From the NCBI GenBank assembly GCA_018398815.1, contig CM031622.1, positions 24,028,197-24,092,196 on the forward strand: DNA of 64,000 nt, read 5' to 3'. The stretch's first letter is position 1. Every line of letters begins with the position of its first letter. Positions 1 to 9,268 of the stretch are shown one piece after another. The DNA comes from Conus ventricosus (Eukaryota; Mollusca; Gastropoda; Neogastropoda; Conidae). The position numbers were made by a program, and so were the translations under genes. Below the pieces are notes generated by a model, which made no database searches, was not told the DNA's origin, and saw nothing but the letters and a program-made list of their open reading frames with translations.

Positions 1-233
1 AAAGATAAGAATGGGCACAAAAGGAGTGGCCTGTTACAGGGGTCCTACAGACTCCCAAGAACAAAATTCAAGGATTTAGAAAAGTAGTTACAGACTCAGA
101 ATCAAAAACTTACTTACAGAATATTTCGACAGGGTCGCCCCGTCTTATTCAGCTCACTGTTGCTGTTGTGGTAAGGAGTTTTCAAGAAGGTTTCAAGGAG
201 GTTTTTTTTTTATTTCAAGGCTACAATACTTGC

Positions 234-413
234 ATAAAAATTGAAAAATGAAATGGCAGTTTGATTTTTCTGCGTTCAGGTTGATGAAAAAAATTATTTG
301 AAAACAATTTTTTTTTACAAAGGAAACAACAAAACAACCTGCTTTTTAAATATTTTTTTTCATCAACCTGAACGCAGAAAAATCAAACTGCCATTTCTTT
401 TTTCAATTTTTAT
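234..413. repeat. Hairpin (MITE-like) inverted repeat
   Basis: Two arms of about 60 bp (234-297 and 349-412) are near-perfect reverse complements around a spacer of about 50 bp; the core word ggcagtttgatttttctgcg is read inwards in the left arm and its complement in the right arm. No coding capacity. The layout fits a foldback non-autonomous DNA element, but no target-site duplication is evident, so the class is inferred from structure only. Confidence 0.7.
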
Positions 414-613
414 CAGAGTGAGTGTGCCAGTACACCACACATTATAACATTAACAAACCCAGACTCTTTTTATCAAATGCCAAAACATTAAAATCAGCAA
501 AAATATGTCCATTTGTAAGAGAACATACAGGCTATGCATGATGTGTAAGAGACTGGTTGGAGGAAAAAAAAAGAGAAAAAAAAACAACTAGTAAAAAAGA
601 AAAAAAATTTTTT

Positions 614-759
614 TTTACAAACATTATCGCGATCCTGGATTGCCGTTGGCCATTTAACCAAGGGAGATAATTTGTAACTTCATCAAAACTAATGTTTCAA
701 ATTATCTCCCTTGGTTAAATAGCCAACTGCAATCCAGGATCGCTGCGATGTTCGTAAAA
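614..759. repeat. Second hairpin MITE-like element
   Basis: Arms of about 61 bp (614-674 and 698-759) are reverse complements separated by about 24 bp. Both arms contain the word aaccaagggagataattt or its complement. The arms differ at only a few positions, suggesting a fairly young insertion. The ends tttacaaac and gttcgtaaa are the apparent terminal inverted repeats. Confidence 0.75.
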
Positions 760-778
760 ATGTGTTTTTTAAACAATT

Positions 779-822
779 TTTCATTAACCTCAACGCAGAA
801 AAATCAAACTGCCATTTCTTTT
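779..822. repeat. Isolated arm of the first hairpin repeat
   Basis: This stretch repeats the right arm of the hairpin at 349-412 (aacgcagaaaaatcaaactg) with a few changes, and has no matching left arm nearby. It is a half element or the remnant of a second insertion. Confidence 0.6.
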
Positions 823-979
823 TGCCACATTAAAATTTTTTGGAGCCGATGGCTTGATTTTCAAAGGTTTTCAAGGTTTGGTCAACAGAACCACATTTGA
901 TTGATTTTCAATGGTTTTCAAGGTCTTGAAATTCACTGTCAGAATTCAAGGAGTTTCTAGGAGCGTACGAACCCTGCCT

Positions 980-1120
980 GTATGCAAACGGCACAAAACT
1001 GTTTCTTCTTCGTGCCTGACTCAGGAATGTAGTAAAGACCGCTTCAAGTCTGGACGGATTTGAAACAGTTTGTTATCTGTCTGCAAGTTCCATTCCTCTA
1101 GCCAGAGGTCTTTGACATAA
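980..1120 (-). mobile_element. LINE remnant, antisense
   Basis: The segment is similar in order and wording to the antisense 3' part of the main LINE of this window (compare 22040-22130): the words ggacggattt, cagtttgtta and ccagaggtc appear in the same order. It is short, diverged and has no open frame of its own. Confidence 0.5.
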
Positions 1121-1136
1121 GCCTGGGTGCATGGGC

Positions 1137-1318
1137 TCAGTCATCAGCATCCTGCTCAAACACTGTAACACGCTGAAGCTCTGATGCCGGCTGAAATGGA
1201 AATATTTTACAATGCACAAAGCCAGCTTTATGGGCTCCACTAAGGAGACTGGAACCATACAGTTGAGTTTCACCCACTTTAACGGATGCATCTCCGAGAG
1301 CCTCGCTCAAATTTCCTG
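1137..1318 (-). other. Unassigned coding-like patch
   Basis: On the minus strand an uninterrupted frame of about 58 codons ends at a TGA at 1137-1139; it includes the words SVKVGETQLYGSSLLSGAH and ASELQRVTVFEQDADD. There is no start codon and the frame is lost going upstream into the 54-bp repeat. It could be an exon, a decayed transposon frame, or chance. No family is recognised. It lies downstream of the last visible MCCC2 exon on the same strand but does not resemble MCCC2. Confidence 0.25.
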
Positions 1319-1357
1319 ACCAACACGAAGGGTGTATTTTTCAGGCCTGGCTGACAC

Positions 1358-1577
1358 CCAGATGTATCCTGAAAGTAAGCACTAAGTACAGCACTGTTAC
1401 CTGGATTCAGACCAGATGTATCCTGAAAGTAAGCACTAAGTACAGCACTGTTACCTGGATTCAGACAAGATGTATCCTGAAAGTAAGCACTAAGTACAGC
1501 ACTGTTACCTGGATTCAGACCAGATGTATTCTGAAAGTAAGCACTAAGTACAGCACTGTTACCTGGATTCAGACCAG
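1358..1577. repeat. 54-bp tandem repeat, four units
   Basis: The word gatgtat(c/t)ctgaaagtaag recurs at 1361, 1415, 1469 and 1523, an exact 54-bp period. Because 54 is a multiple of three, the minus strand reads a repeated 18-residue peptide containing LNPGNSAVLSAYFQ. The units are almost identical. I see no reason to call it a protein gene. Confidence 0.85.
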
Positions 1578-1619
1578 AATGGGCATCCAGAACGTCTACC
1601 ATCCTGATCTTCATCAATC

Positions 1620-2551
1620 AGCACTAAAAAAAAAAAAAGGTCTCAAAATTCTATGGCCCTTCACGCCCTGCTCCCGTGGTGACCTCCGTTTCAATTCCTC
1701 CCCACATCTACACTCTTGGTGGGTTCATATCAAGGTTGCTGCTGGGATCATCACGAATGCATGAGGATTGTCACTGGACAGACAAGGTCAGGCCCTCCTG
1801 CTGGAACGCTCATGCTGGCTCTGAAACTAAACAATTGCTGTCGTCAGTAGGCGGTTAGTAAGCGGTGTCCTGGGTATGCTGTGTCAGAATAGGCACCACT
1901 ACTTAACACACAACAGTGACTCGGCAGCAGTGCGGTGTCTCCTCCAGTGGGCTGCCTCTGGACAACTCGACACTGACTCTCCCTGAGGATTGCCTGTGCC
2001 CAGGCTGCCATGGGCCCAGCCGGGGTGTGAATGTGCATGGCACAGAAGTTGAGACAGGTCCAAAAAAAAAAATTCTACCCTGAGGAAATACCTATGCAGA
2101 GTTCATTTGTTTGATTGTTTGTTTTCCCTGAAAACAGAGCAGTTTTCTCCCTGATTTGTTGTTTTGAAATGACCAAACTTTGCTGTTCCCCCAGATGAGA
2201 TGGCAGAGTAGAGGCGATACTTACTGCATGAGGCAATCAAACTGGTGATAGATAAACTTGTGTTCATATGAGCAAAGGAAAATAATTTAATGAATGCCTT
2301 CATTCTTCTTGGTATAGAGCAAAGCCTTTTACATCTGACCCAGCGAAGGTTTGAACTTGTGACAGTCATCTCCACAGGCAAACGCTCTGACCATTTCAGT
2401 GTGGACTGACGAAAATGCAGATACGTTGCTGATTCAATGTATCTTTTGATTTAAAATTTGACGTGACACACAGAAACACTGACTCAGTAAAACTCTGAAA
2501 CACTCACACTGAAGCACCTTTGCTTTAAAAAAAAAAAAAAAAAAAGCCCAC
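1620..2551. other. No gene recognised
   Basis: This stretch would be MCCC2 intron 6 if the gene continues to the left. I looked for the next expected exon, which in the family carries the GSCTAGGAYVPAM region, and did not find it; it must lie outside the window. Short poly-A/T tracts are the only features. Confidence 0.5.
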
Positions 2552-2664
2552 CTGAGGGATTCCCAGAGAAGACATGTTGGCCTGATTGAAAAAGATGCGA
2601 CCGAAGTGATCTCGGTCAGGGAAGACATCAGCCTGCCTGGGCAGATTAGCTCCCCCTGAATCCA
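2552..2664 (-). CDS. MCCC2: MCCC2 exon 6 (methylcrotonoyl-CoA carboxylase beta chain)
   Basis: The exon is bounded on the minus strand by an acceptor reading ctttgtgcag and a donor CAG|gtgggc, and translates in one frame to a peptide containing [20 protein letters not shown] followed by [13 protein letters not shown]. This is the signature of the carboxyltransferase core of MCCC2, which transfers CO2 from carboxybiotin to 3-methylcrotonyl-CoA in mitochondrial leucine breakdown. The split codon at its 5' end (G|TG, valine) joins exon 5 exactly. The donor is followed after six bases by a run of about 20 T on the sense strand. No frame break is seen in this exon. It is the last MCCC2 exon in the window; later exons are off the left edge. 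Confidence 0.96.
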
Positions 2665-2972
2665 CTGCACAAAGCACACAGCACCCCAATGAATGCTTGT
2701 AACATAGTGTATGGTATGGTGTAAGTATGACCTCGATTCCCAACTGGTAAAATTTGAATAAAAACCCGACATGTTTTCACAGTATGCTTCATAGAAACAA
2801 AGAAAAGTTGTCACTGCCGAGTTTCACTCATTTCAGTTAATGCATCCACAAGAGAGCTGGCTGCTCCTCTTCCGTGACCAAGACTGCAGGTGTCTGCAAA
2901 TCCGGTCCTGGTTGATGCCGAGCTATGGTGGAAGGAAGTGTAGAGTATAGCCCTGTCATATTCTCTTATAAC

Positions 2973-3189
2973 TCAACTGAACTCCAGAGCATCATCTTCA
3001 TTTTCATTTATCGTCATAAAGAAAGGTTTCAAGTCTGTGGCCCTTAGTAACCATCCCTTGCGGTGACCTCCGTTTGAATTCCTCTCGACATCACGATGCC
3101 TAAGGTAATTTGCATCAAAATCGTCTGGGTTGGCCAGTTCTTTAGGACTGTTTTGTGTTGATGGCGTAACAAAATGGGTCTCAGTGTAG
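2973..3189 (-). other. Unassigned exon-like open frame within MCCC2 intron 5
   Basis: On the minus strand an acceptor-like tract (gtcttccaacacag) precedes a frame of about 70 codons that ends in a stop at the left edge and contains SPKELANPDDFDANYL and an acidic tail ENEDDALEFS. The composition looks protein-like, but I do not recognise it and it does not belong to MCCC2. A longer frame upstream includes a hydrophobic stretch followed by a (CA)n-derived low-complexity segment. It could be an alternative last exon, a nested gene fragment or chance. Confidence 0.25.
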
Positions 3190-3306
3190 CTGTGTTGGAA
3201 GACAGCTGGAATGAGCGGTACAAGAGGAATGCCACAGTAAAGATGAAACACCCCACCCACACACCAAAATGTTAACAAAGAAAGTGTCAGTGAACAAACA
3301 GCTTTC

Positions 3307-3320
3307 GCCTGTACATGTGT

Positions 3321-3356
<36 letters not shown>

Positions 3357-3411
3357 ACACACATAAACACACACACACACAAAAAAAAACACACACACAC
3401 ACACCCAACAA
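3307..3411. repeat. (CA)n microsatellite
   Basis: Interrupted CA repeat with an A run in the middle, in MCCC2 intron 5. Confidence 0.95.
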
Positions 3412-3786
3412 ATCATGAGATTCTCATTTATCAAGAAAAGGACAACGAACCATAACATTTCAGAGTCAATTCCAATGTGGTTCCTCTCCCCTACCTCCCC
3501 TCCCCCTCCCCCAATCCCTCCCACCCACCCCACCCCCCTGACACGTCCCTCACCTCACCTCTCCCAAACTACCATCTCTCTGTTGTCTATGATACAACAT
3601 TATAATGCCAGGTTATAATCATGTCAGCTTGTCAGTGATTTAACCCGTGAAATACACACCCACATCCAAAACACCCTTAGGGAACCATGTCGCAATGCAC
3701 CATCTCACTTATCCAACTCATAAATCTCGGGGGGAGTTCGGTGCGGGGGGGGTACAGACGGCACGGAGGGGGGCGCAAAGCGAAGA

Positions 3787-3839
3787 GCCCGGTGGGGCGG
3801 CAGGGTGTATGGGGGTGGGGGCAGGGGGGGGGGGGGGGT

Positions 3840-3876
<37 letters not shown>
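3787..3876. repeat. Long G tract beside MCCC2 exon 5
   Basis: A G-rich stretch ends in a run of about 35 consecutive G broken only by one T upstream. On the MCCC2 sense strand it is poly-C starting about 12 bases inside intron 5. The true length is uncertain because such tracts are badly read by any sequencing method. Confidence 0.9.
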
Positions 3877-3877
<1 letters not shown>

Positions 3878-3888
3878 AGGGAGATTAC

Positions 3889-4016
3889 CCAGATAGATGC
3901 AGGGTAGGTGATTCTCTTGCGCAATCTCCTGTGCTCGCACATGTTTCTTCACTGTGACGGGGTAGTATGTGCCCGCCTTGACCGTTGGGTCGTTGGCCAC
4001 AATCATACACTCCACG
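3889..4016 (-). CDS. MCCC2: MCCC2 exon 5
   Basis: The 128-bp exon lies between an acceptor (gttgctggtcag) and a donor CTGG|gtaatc on the minus strand. It translates to [18 protein letters not shown], then [17 protein letters not shown] and HLPCIYL, matching the family's conserved segment immediately before the DSGGA motif. Both split codons fit their neighbours: GG|C with exon 4 and G|TG with exon 6. The carboxyltransferase N-domain is encoded here. The frame is clean. The donor is followed after a few bases by a very long homopolymer C tract on the sense strand. Confidence 0.96.
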
Positions 4017-4298
4017 CTGACCAGCAACACACAGCAAGCACATGCTATACTCCAAACCACCAGGCAATTTGATAAGGAATACTGATGTGATATAATGAAT
4101 GGATGAACAATCACACAAGTGCCAGCATGTTTGCATACACACACACATATGTCTACTTACACACACACACACACTTGGTCACAAATATATATGCTCCATT
4201 ACTGATGACAAATCCACCACATCTGCTAAACTCCCACATCCCCCAAAGTACTGAAGAGGAATAAAATCAAATTATAAAATAAATTAATGAACTGAACA

Positions 4299-4302
4299 TG
4301 AA

Positions 4303-4366
<64 letters not shown>

Positions 4367-4377
4367 ACACACACACA
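4299..4377. repeat. (CA)n microsatellite
   Basis: Near-pure CA repeat with a single T interruption, in MCCC2 intron 4, directly left of an unclassified insertion. Confidence 0.95.
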
Positions 4378-4394
4378 GAGGGTCCTATGGGACA

Positions 4395-5340
4395 TTGTTA
4401 TAGTTTATGTACACCACCTATGGTGTACCAGAGATTCTTGTGTGCTTCCACTGAGGAGTGCCATGGTTGATGTTTAGATTAACCGAGGGAGGTAGTCTGA
4501 TGACCCCCGATGAGTTCGCCCAGTTGTGTGGCGATCTAAGAAGGAATCCCTTTGTGGGCACTGACCGGCGACGGGCCGGAAATTCCAAAGAGGGAATACT
4601 CTCGGCTAGACCGGGAAGAGACTGGGGAAGTTTATGGAGGTGCCAGCCCCGTTATGTAAGAGGGAGACCAGTAGTTGTGGGATGGGCTTACTTTTAGGTT
4701 GTTGGTCATCCTGTAATTTTAAGGAAATAGTTCTGATTACTATTTCTTATTTCAAACTTGTGAGACTTAGGATCACGCAATGTTTGAGAAGATGTTGTAT
4801 GCCTAGGTTAGAGGGACATGTAGGTGATATGAAGTTTGTAGTTAATAGTTGCAGTTAAACATGTAAGACCCTTATAAATATTCATGAGGCGTAGGGATCT
4901 GACAGATGGCGTCCCTAGGTGACGCTAGGGGAAGCGTGGGTGCTCTGAAGTTACGGAGTTATTGAGTCAGGCCCCAAATCTCAAACGGAGAGGACTACAC
5001 CTTAGTCTGTGAAGTGTGGTGATGGTGTTCTGATGGCACCAGAAATGCCACGGTTGCTAGAGCCCTTTTTCTTCTCCCCTTTATTTTTCCTTTTATTTTC
5101 CCTTTACTTTAATTTTTTTCCCTATTCCCGTTTTGTTGGGCATTGTCACCAGCCCCTTTTATGTGCAAAAAGCCGTAGACCAAATTAAAAGAAAGAAAAT
5201 CTTCACTGGGCCTGACTCATTTGTCTTTTTTGGATGAACCTAGTCCAACTTTCTCCCGAACCCGATCTCCCCTTGTGCGTTTCTTTACAGTAGGAACAAG
5301 GGGAGGTTTACATTTATATTTTGATTTGTTATAGTTTATG
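4395..5340. mobile_element. Unclassified 916-bp insertion flanked by 15-bp direct repeats
   Basis: The 15-mer ttgttatagtttatg occurs at 4395-4409 and again at 5326-5340, bracketing 4410-5325. The length of the duplication suggests a retroposed element or a long-staggered insertion rather than an LTR element, whose duplications are 4-6 bp. The interior starts with an imperfect palindrome (tacaccacctatggtgta), contains TATAAAT near 4875, and carries a perfect 12-bp inverted repeat, tgagtcaggccc at 4963-4974 and its complement at 5208-5219. No protein domain is seen. It sits in MCCC2 intron 4. Confidence 0.5.
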
Positions 5341-5537
5341 CTTTGATTCACAACAGTTTTCTTAATGTTGGATTTCCCGTACCTTTTTCCTGTATTGTAA
5401 AGATGCCTTTTTTTATAATTGCAAGATAACCCACCCACCCCGTCTTCATGCTCCTCCTCTGCGTGCACATCCTTCCTCTTCGTCTCATGTCACTTACTGT
5501 GGAAAGACGATAAACTGAAGACAACAACAACAACAAC

Positions 5538-5540
<3 letters not shown>

Positions 5541-5589
<49 letters not shown>
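5541..5589. repeat. (CAA)n(CA)n microsatellite
   Basis: Compound CAA then CA repeat in MCCC2 intron 4, less than 100 bp from exon 4. Confidence 0.95.
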
Positions 5590-5593
<4 letters not shown>

Positions 5594-5676
5594 GTTGCAT
5601 ACTTCACTTCTCCACCCTCCCTCCCACACCTCTTCTCCCCCCTCCGCCCTTTCAGCCGGCCTGGTGCCCCACGTAC

Positions 5677-5778
5677 CCAGACACTCTGCCTATGCCGGTG
5701 ATGATGCCCCCTGCGGGCACCTCCTCCTTGCCATACAACTGGTGCCCCGCCAGCTGACTCAGCTCCAGAAATGGAGAC
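5677..5778 (-). CDS. MCCC2: MCCC2 exon 4
   Basis: The 102-bp exon has an acceptor gcgtgtgcag and a donor TCTGG|gtacgt on the minus strand. It encodes [18 protein letters not shown] followed by [16 protein letters not shown], the family segment that precedes VECMI in exon 5. The first base completes a codon begun in exon 3 and the last two join exon 5. The glycine-rich part belongs to the acyl-CoA binding region of the carboxyltransferase domain. The exon is clean. Its acceptor directly touches a 58-bp minisatellite that fills the 3' end of intron 3. Confidence 0.96.
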
Positions 5779-5783
5779 CTGCA

Positions 5784-7580
5784 CACGCACAAAGACACGC
5801 CCCTCACAGCAAGGATTCACACACACCGATACTCTGCTGCCCAACCCACAAAGACATGCCCCTCACAGTAAGGATTCACACACACCCATACTCTGCTGCT
5901 CATGCACAAAGACACGCCCCTCACAGTAAGGATTCACACACACCGATACTCAGCTGCTCATGCACAAAGAACACGCCCCTCACAGTAAGGATTCACACAC
6001 ACCGATACTCTGCTGCTCATGCACAAAGACACGCCCCTCACAGTAAGGGTTCACACACACCCATACTCTGCTCCCCACCCACAAAGACATGCCCCTCACA
6101 GTAAGGGTTCACACACACCGATACTCTGCTGCTCATGCACAAAGACACGCCCCTCACAGCAAGGATTCACACACACCGATACTCTGCTGCCCAACCCACA
6201 AAGACACGCCCCTCACAGTAAGGGTTCACACACACCGATACTCTGCTGCCCAACCCACAAAGACACGCCCCTTACAGAAAGGGTTCACACACACCGATAC
6301 TCGCTCCCCACCCACAAAGACACGCCCCTCACAGTAAGGGTTCACACACACCCATACTCTGCTGCCCACGCACAAAGACACGCCCCTCACAGTAAGGGTT
6401 CACACACACACCATACTCTGCTGCCCACGCACAAAGACACGCCCCTCACAGTAAGGGTTCACACACACCCATACTCTGCTGCTCATGCACAAAGACAACG
6501 CCCCTCCCAGTAAGGATTCACACACACCGATACTCTGCGGCTCATGCACAAAGACAACGCCCCTCACAGTAAGGGTTCACACACACCGATACTCTGCTGC
6601 CCACCCACAAAGACACGCCCCTCACAGTAAGGGTTCACACACACCGATACTCTGCTGCCCAACCCACAAAGACACGCCCCTCACAGTAAGGGTTCACACA
6701 CATTGATCCTCCACAAGAGCGCTCAGGAGAGCGCAGTTTCCCTGCCCTTGTTAAACGCATCCTGGATCAGTCTTTTGATCCAAATCCACACCTTGTAGAT
6801 CAACTCCAAAACTTCATACCTTTGTTCTTTGGCCACATTGCATTGCTTCATGCACAGTAAGGGTTCACACACACACCGATACTCTGCTGCTCATGCACAA
6901 AGACAACGCCCCTCACAGTAAGGATTCACACACACCGATACTCTGCTGCTCACCCACAAAGACACGCCCCTCACAGTAAGGGTTCACACACACCGATACT
7001 CTGCTGCTCACCCACAAAGACAACGCCCCTCACAGTAAGGGTTCACACACACCGATACTCTGCTGCTCACCCACAAAGACACGCCCCTCACAGTAAGGGT
7101 TCACACACACCGATACTCTGCTGCCCCACCCACAAAGACAACGCCCCTCACAGTAAGGGTTCACACACACCGATACTCTGCTGCTCATGCACAAAGACAC
7201 GCCCCTCACAGTAAAGATTCACACACACCGATACTCTGCTGCTCACCCACAAAGACACGCCCCTCACAGTAAGGATTCACACACACCGATACTCTGCTGC
7301 TCACCCACAAAGACACGCCCCTCACAGTAAGGATTCACACACACCGATACTCTGCTGCTCACCCACAAAGACACGCCCCTCACAGTAAGGGTTCACACAC
7401 ACCGATACTCTGCTGCCCACCCACAAAGACACGCCCCTCACAGTAAGGGTTCACACACACCGATACTCTGCTCCCCACCCACAAAGACATGCACCTCAAA
7501 GAAAGAGTTCAGACGCACTGATACTCTGCTGTCCACCTACAGAAACATACACCTCAAAGCAAGGGTTCACACACACTGAT
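5784..7580. repeat. 58-bp minisatellite with one internal interruption
   Basis: About 28 units of a 58-bp motif, recognisable by acgcccctcacagtaaggg and accgatactctgctgc, run from the MCCC2 exon 4 acceptor to about 7580. The unit length is not a multiple of three, so the frame rotates each unit. A non-repeat insert of about 150 bp at 6705-6855 is almost identical to the unique sequence bordering the right end of the array at 7580-7725. The last two units (7490-7575) are diverged, as array edges usually are. Confidence 0.95.
6705..6855. repeat. Copy of the array's right flank inside the array
   Basis: From gatcctccacaagagcgctc to ttgcattgcttcatgca this segment matches 7578-7723 with a few indels. 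On the plus strand it has an open frame of about 50 codons including PALVKRILDQSFDPNPHLVD, which is shifted by indels in the flank copy. I do not recognise the peptide. Confidence 0.9.
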
Positions 7581-7744
7581 CCTCCACAAGAGCGCTCAGA
7601 GAAGCGCAGTTCCCTGCCCTTGTTAAACGCATCCTGGATCAGTCTTTGATCCAAATCCACACCTTGTAGATCAACTCCAAAACTTCATACCTTTGTTCTT
7701 TGGCCACATTGCATTGCTTCATGCAATTTTGTTAAACTCGAGTA

Positions 7745-9087
7745 AATAGACAAGACAGATAGATAATGTTGTTTAAAGCCCAGCCATTCATAAATGGGCC
7801 ATATGAGGGCTATCACCTTCTTGAAGTCAACTCTGAAGTCCAAGAAAAGAAAACAAAAAAAAAAGCAAAAAAAACACACTGAATCATATCAAAATCTTTG
7901 TGTTCCGTAAAATCTTAAATCAGATTTTAAAAAAATATATTGATCTCTTTCAGAAACTAAAAAAATTACAGTAGGTGGGACACCTGTGAACAAGATTTTT
8001 CATGGAGTCTGTTGAGAAATGTTTCTGTCTGACATCATCTAAGTCCCAACATTCTGTAAGAACATATTTCATGGTGAGTGGAACATGACATGGAATGCAC
8101 CATGAAGCTTCCTCACCTTTCAGAAGATACAAGTGGGTGAAAATGGAGTGGCCCTAGTGCGAACGGTACGAGACTGTTTCTTCTTTACAGCTGCCTGTGG
8201 CACATGGTAAAAACTCTTTCATGTTTAGATTCCTTTCTTTCTTTCTTTCTGCGTACGCAGGCTGATACTCCTGCGGACACTGCCTGTATAGACATGCAGT
8301 GGAGTTTTGTGTGTATGACCGTTTTCTATCTCGCCATTAAGGCAGCCATAATCCATCTTCGGGAAGGTGCATGCTATGTGTAACGCGTCATCCATACTAA
8401 CGGCCAAACTGGCCTTCTCTTTCGAAAGTTGGTGATGGGATTTTACGTTGTGTGCAAGATGTTGTGTGTGCGTTCACACACGGAACCTCAGTTTATAGTC
8501 TCATTCGAAGGACTGTGCGGGAATGGAGTCAGAACCAATGTTAACTCCTAGGGAAAAATCCCCCTGTACCAAATTTCGAACCCGCAACCCCAGATCATGA
8601 GTCCGCCACTCTACCAATTAAGCTATTCCAGCCCCCCATGTTTAGATGGATTTGGAAGAGTTTATCCATCTAGAAGTTCCATTCCACTTACTACAGGTGT
8701 CTCCGACATAAGCCTGAGCTGTGGGTTTCAGATGGGTAAAAAGAATAGAGAACCTGCTCTACTCTTATCTGTGGGATTCTTGGCAAGTTGATCTACCACT
8801 TCATTGCCTCTAATGCCAACATGATCGGGGACCCAAGCAAAAACTAGGTTGTATCCATCAGACTTCAAAGAGGTGTACAGTTCAATGTCAGTAACTGAGG
8901 GTGCTTGATGTTACGGCCAGCGACGCCCTCCAAAGCAGAAAGGCAGTCTGACAGAATGAGGAAGTCTTTATGCTTTGATTTAGCGACCATTTGAAGAGCC
9001 AGGACCAAGGCTGTCAACTCTGCGGTGTTGATGGAGCCGTCAGTGGGAATGTGTGTGGAACATGTCTGAGAAGGAACCGTGGTACAT
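7745..9087 (-). mobile_element. 5'-truncated LINE, antisense, split by a SINE
   Basis: Read on the minus strand, the 3' end of an I/jockey-like LINE ends near 7745 with the family's terminal ggcccat...gggct hairpin and a gataga tail. The C-terminal cysteine motif WCIPCHVPLTMK is readable at about 8060-8110, and RNase H sequence continues from 8648 to about 9080, beyond a SINE at 8231-8636. The element is diverged from the full-length copy at 35991 and is not functional. Confidence 0.8.
8231..8636 (-). mobile_element. tRNA-derived SINE with target-site duplication
   Basis: The element reads on the minus strand. Its head at 8575-8630 is tRNA-like: box A TAGCTTAATTGGTAGAGTGG (8606-8625) and box B GGTTGCGGGTTCGAA (8575-8589), the internal RNA polymerase III promoter. 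A body of about 300 bp follows and the 3' end is an (AAAG)n tail. It is bracketed by the 11-bp duplication catgtttagat at 8220-8230 and 8637-8647. It inserted into an older LINE. The tRNA-like part is not a functional tRNA gene. Confidence 0.88.
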
Positions 9088-9173
9088 AAGATAAAATAAG
9101 ATAATGTTGCTTATAGCCCAGCCGACCGCAAAGGGCCACATCAGGGCTGTCACCACGTTAAAATCAACTCACC
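9088..9173 (-). mobile_element. 86-bp LINE 3'-end stub with 13-bp duplication
   Basis: This is only the last 86 bp of the LINE family, read on the minus strand and ending in the (CTTAT)n tail. It is bracketed by the duplication aaccgtggtacat at 9075-9087 and 9174-9186. It is an extreme 5' truncation produced by target-primed reverse transcription. Confidence 0.9.
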
Positions 9174-9268
9174 AACCGTGGTACATGACCAATCACACGC
9201 CCTTTCTATTCAGAGACCTACATTGCCCTTTGAAGTTCACGATGAGCTGGGCATTTTACAATGTCCTT

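Noticed and set aside
3647..4144. Glycine- or proline-rich frames around 3.8 kb
   Set aside because: They translate the G/C homopolymer; the real coding segment here is MCCC2 exon 5 on the minus strand.
4490..4620. Hammerhead ribozyme, because of the word CTGATGA
   Set aside because: No matching GAAA after a stem II and no convincing stems I and III could be drawn.
5784..7580. CRISPR-like regular repeats
   Set aside because: Units are contiguous with no unique spacers, and the setting is an animal intron; it is a minisatellite.
8570..8633. A tRNA gene on the minus strand
   Set aside because: Boxes A and B are present, but the arms are degenerate and the sequence continues into a SINE body with a tail and target-site duplication.
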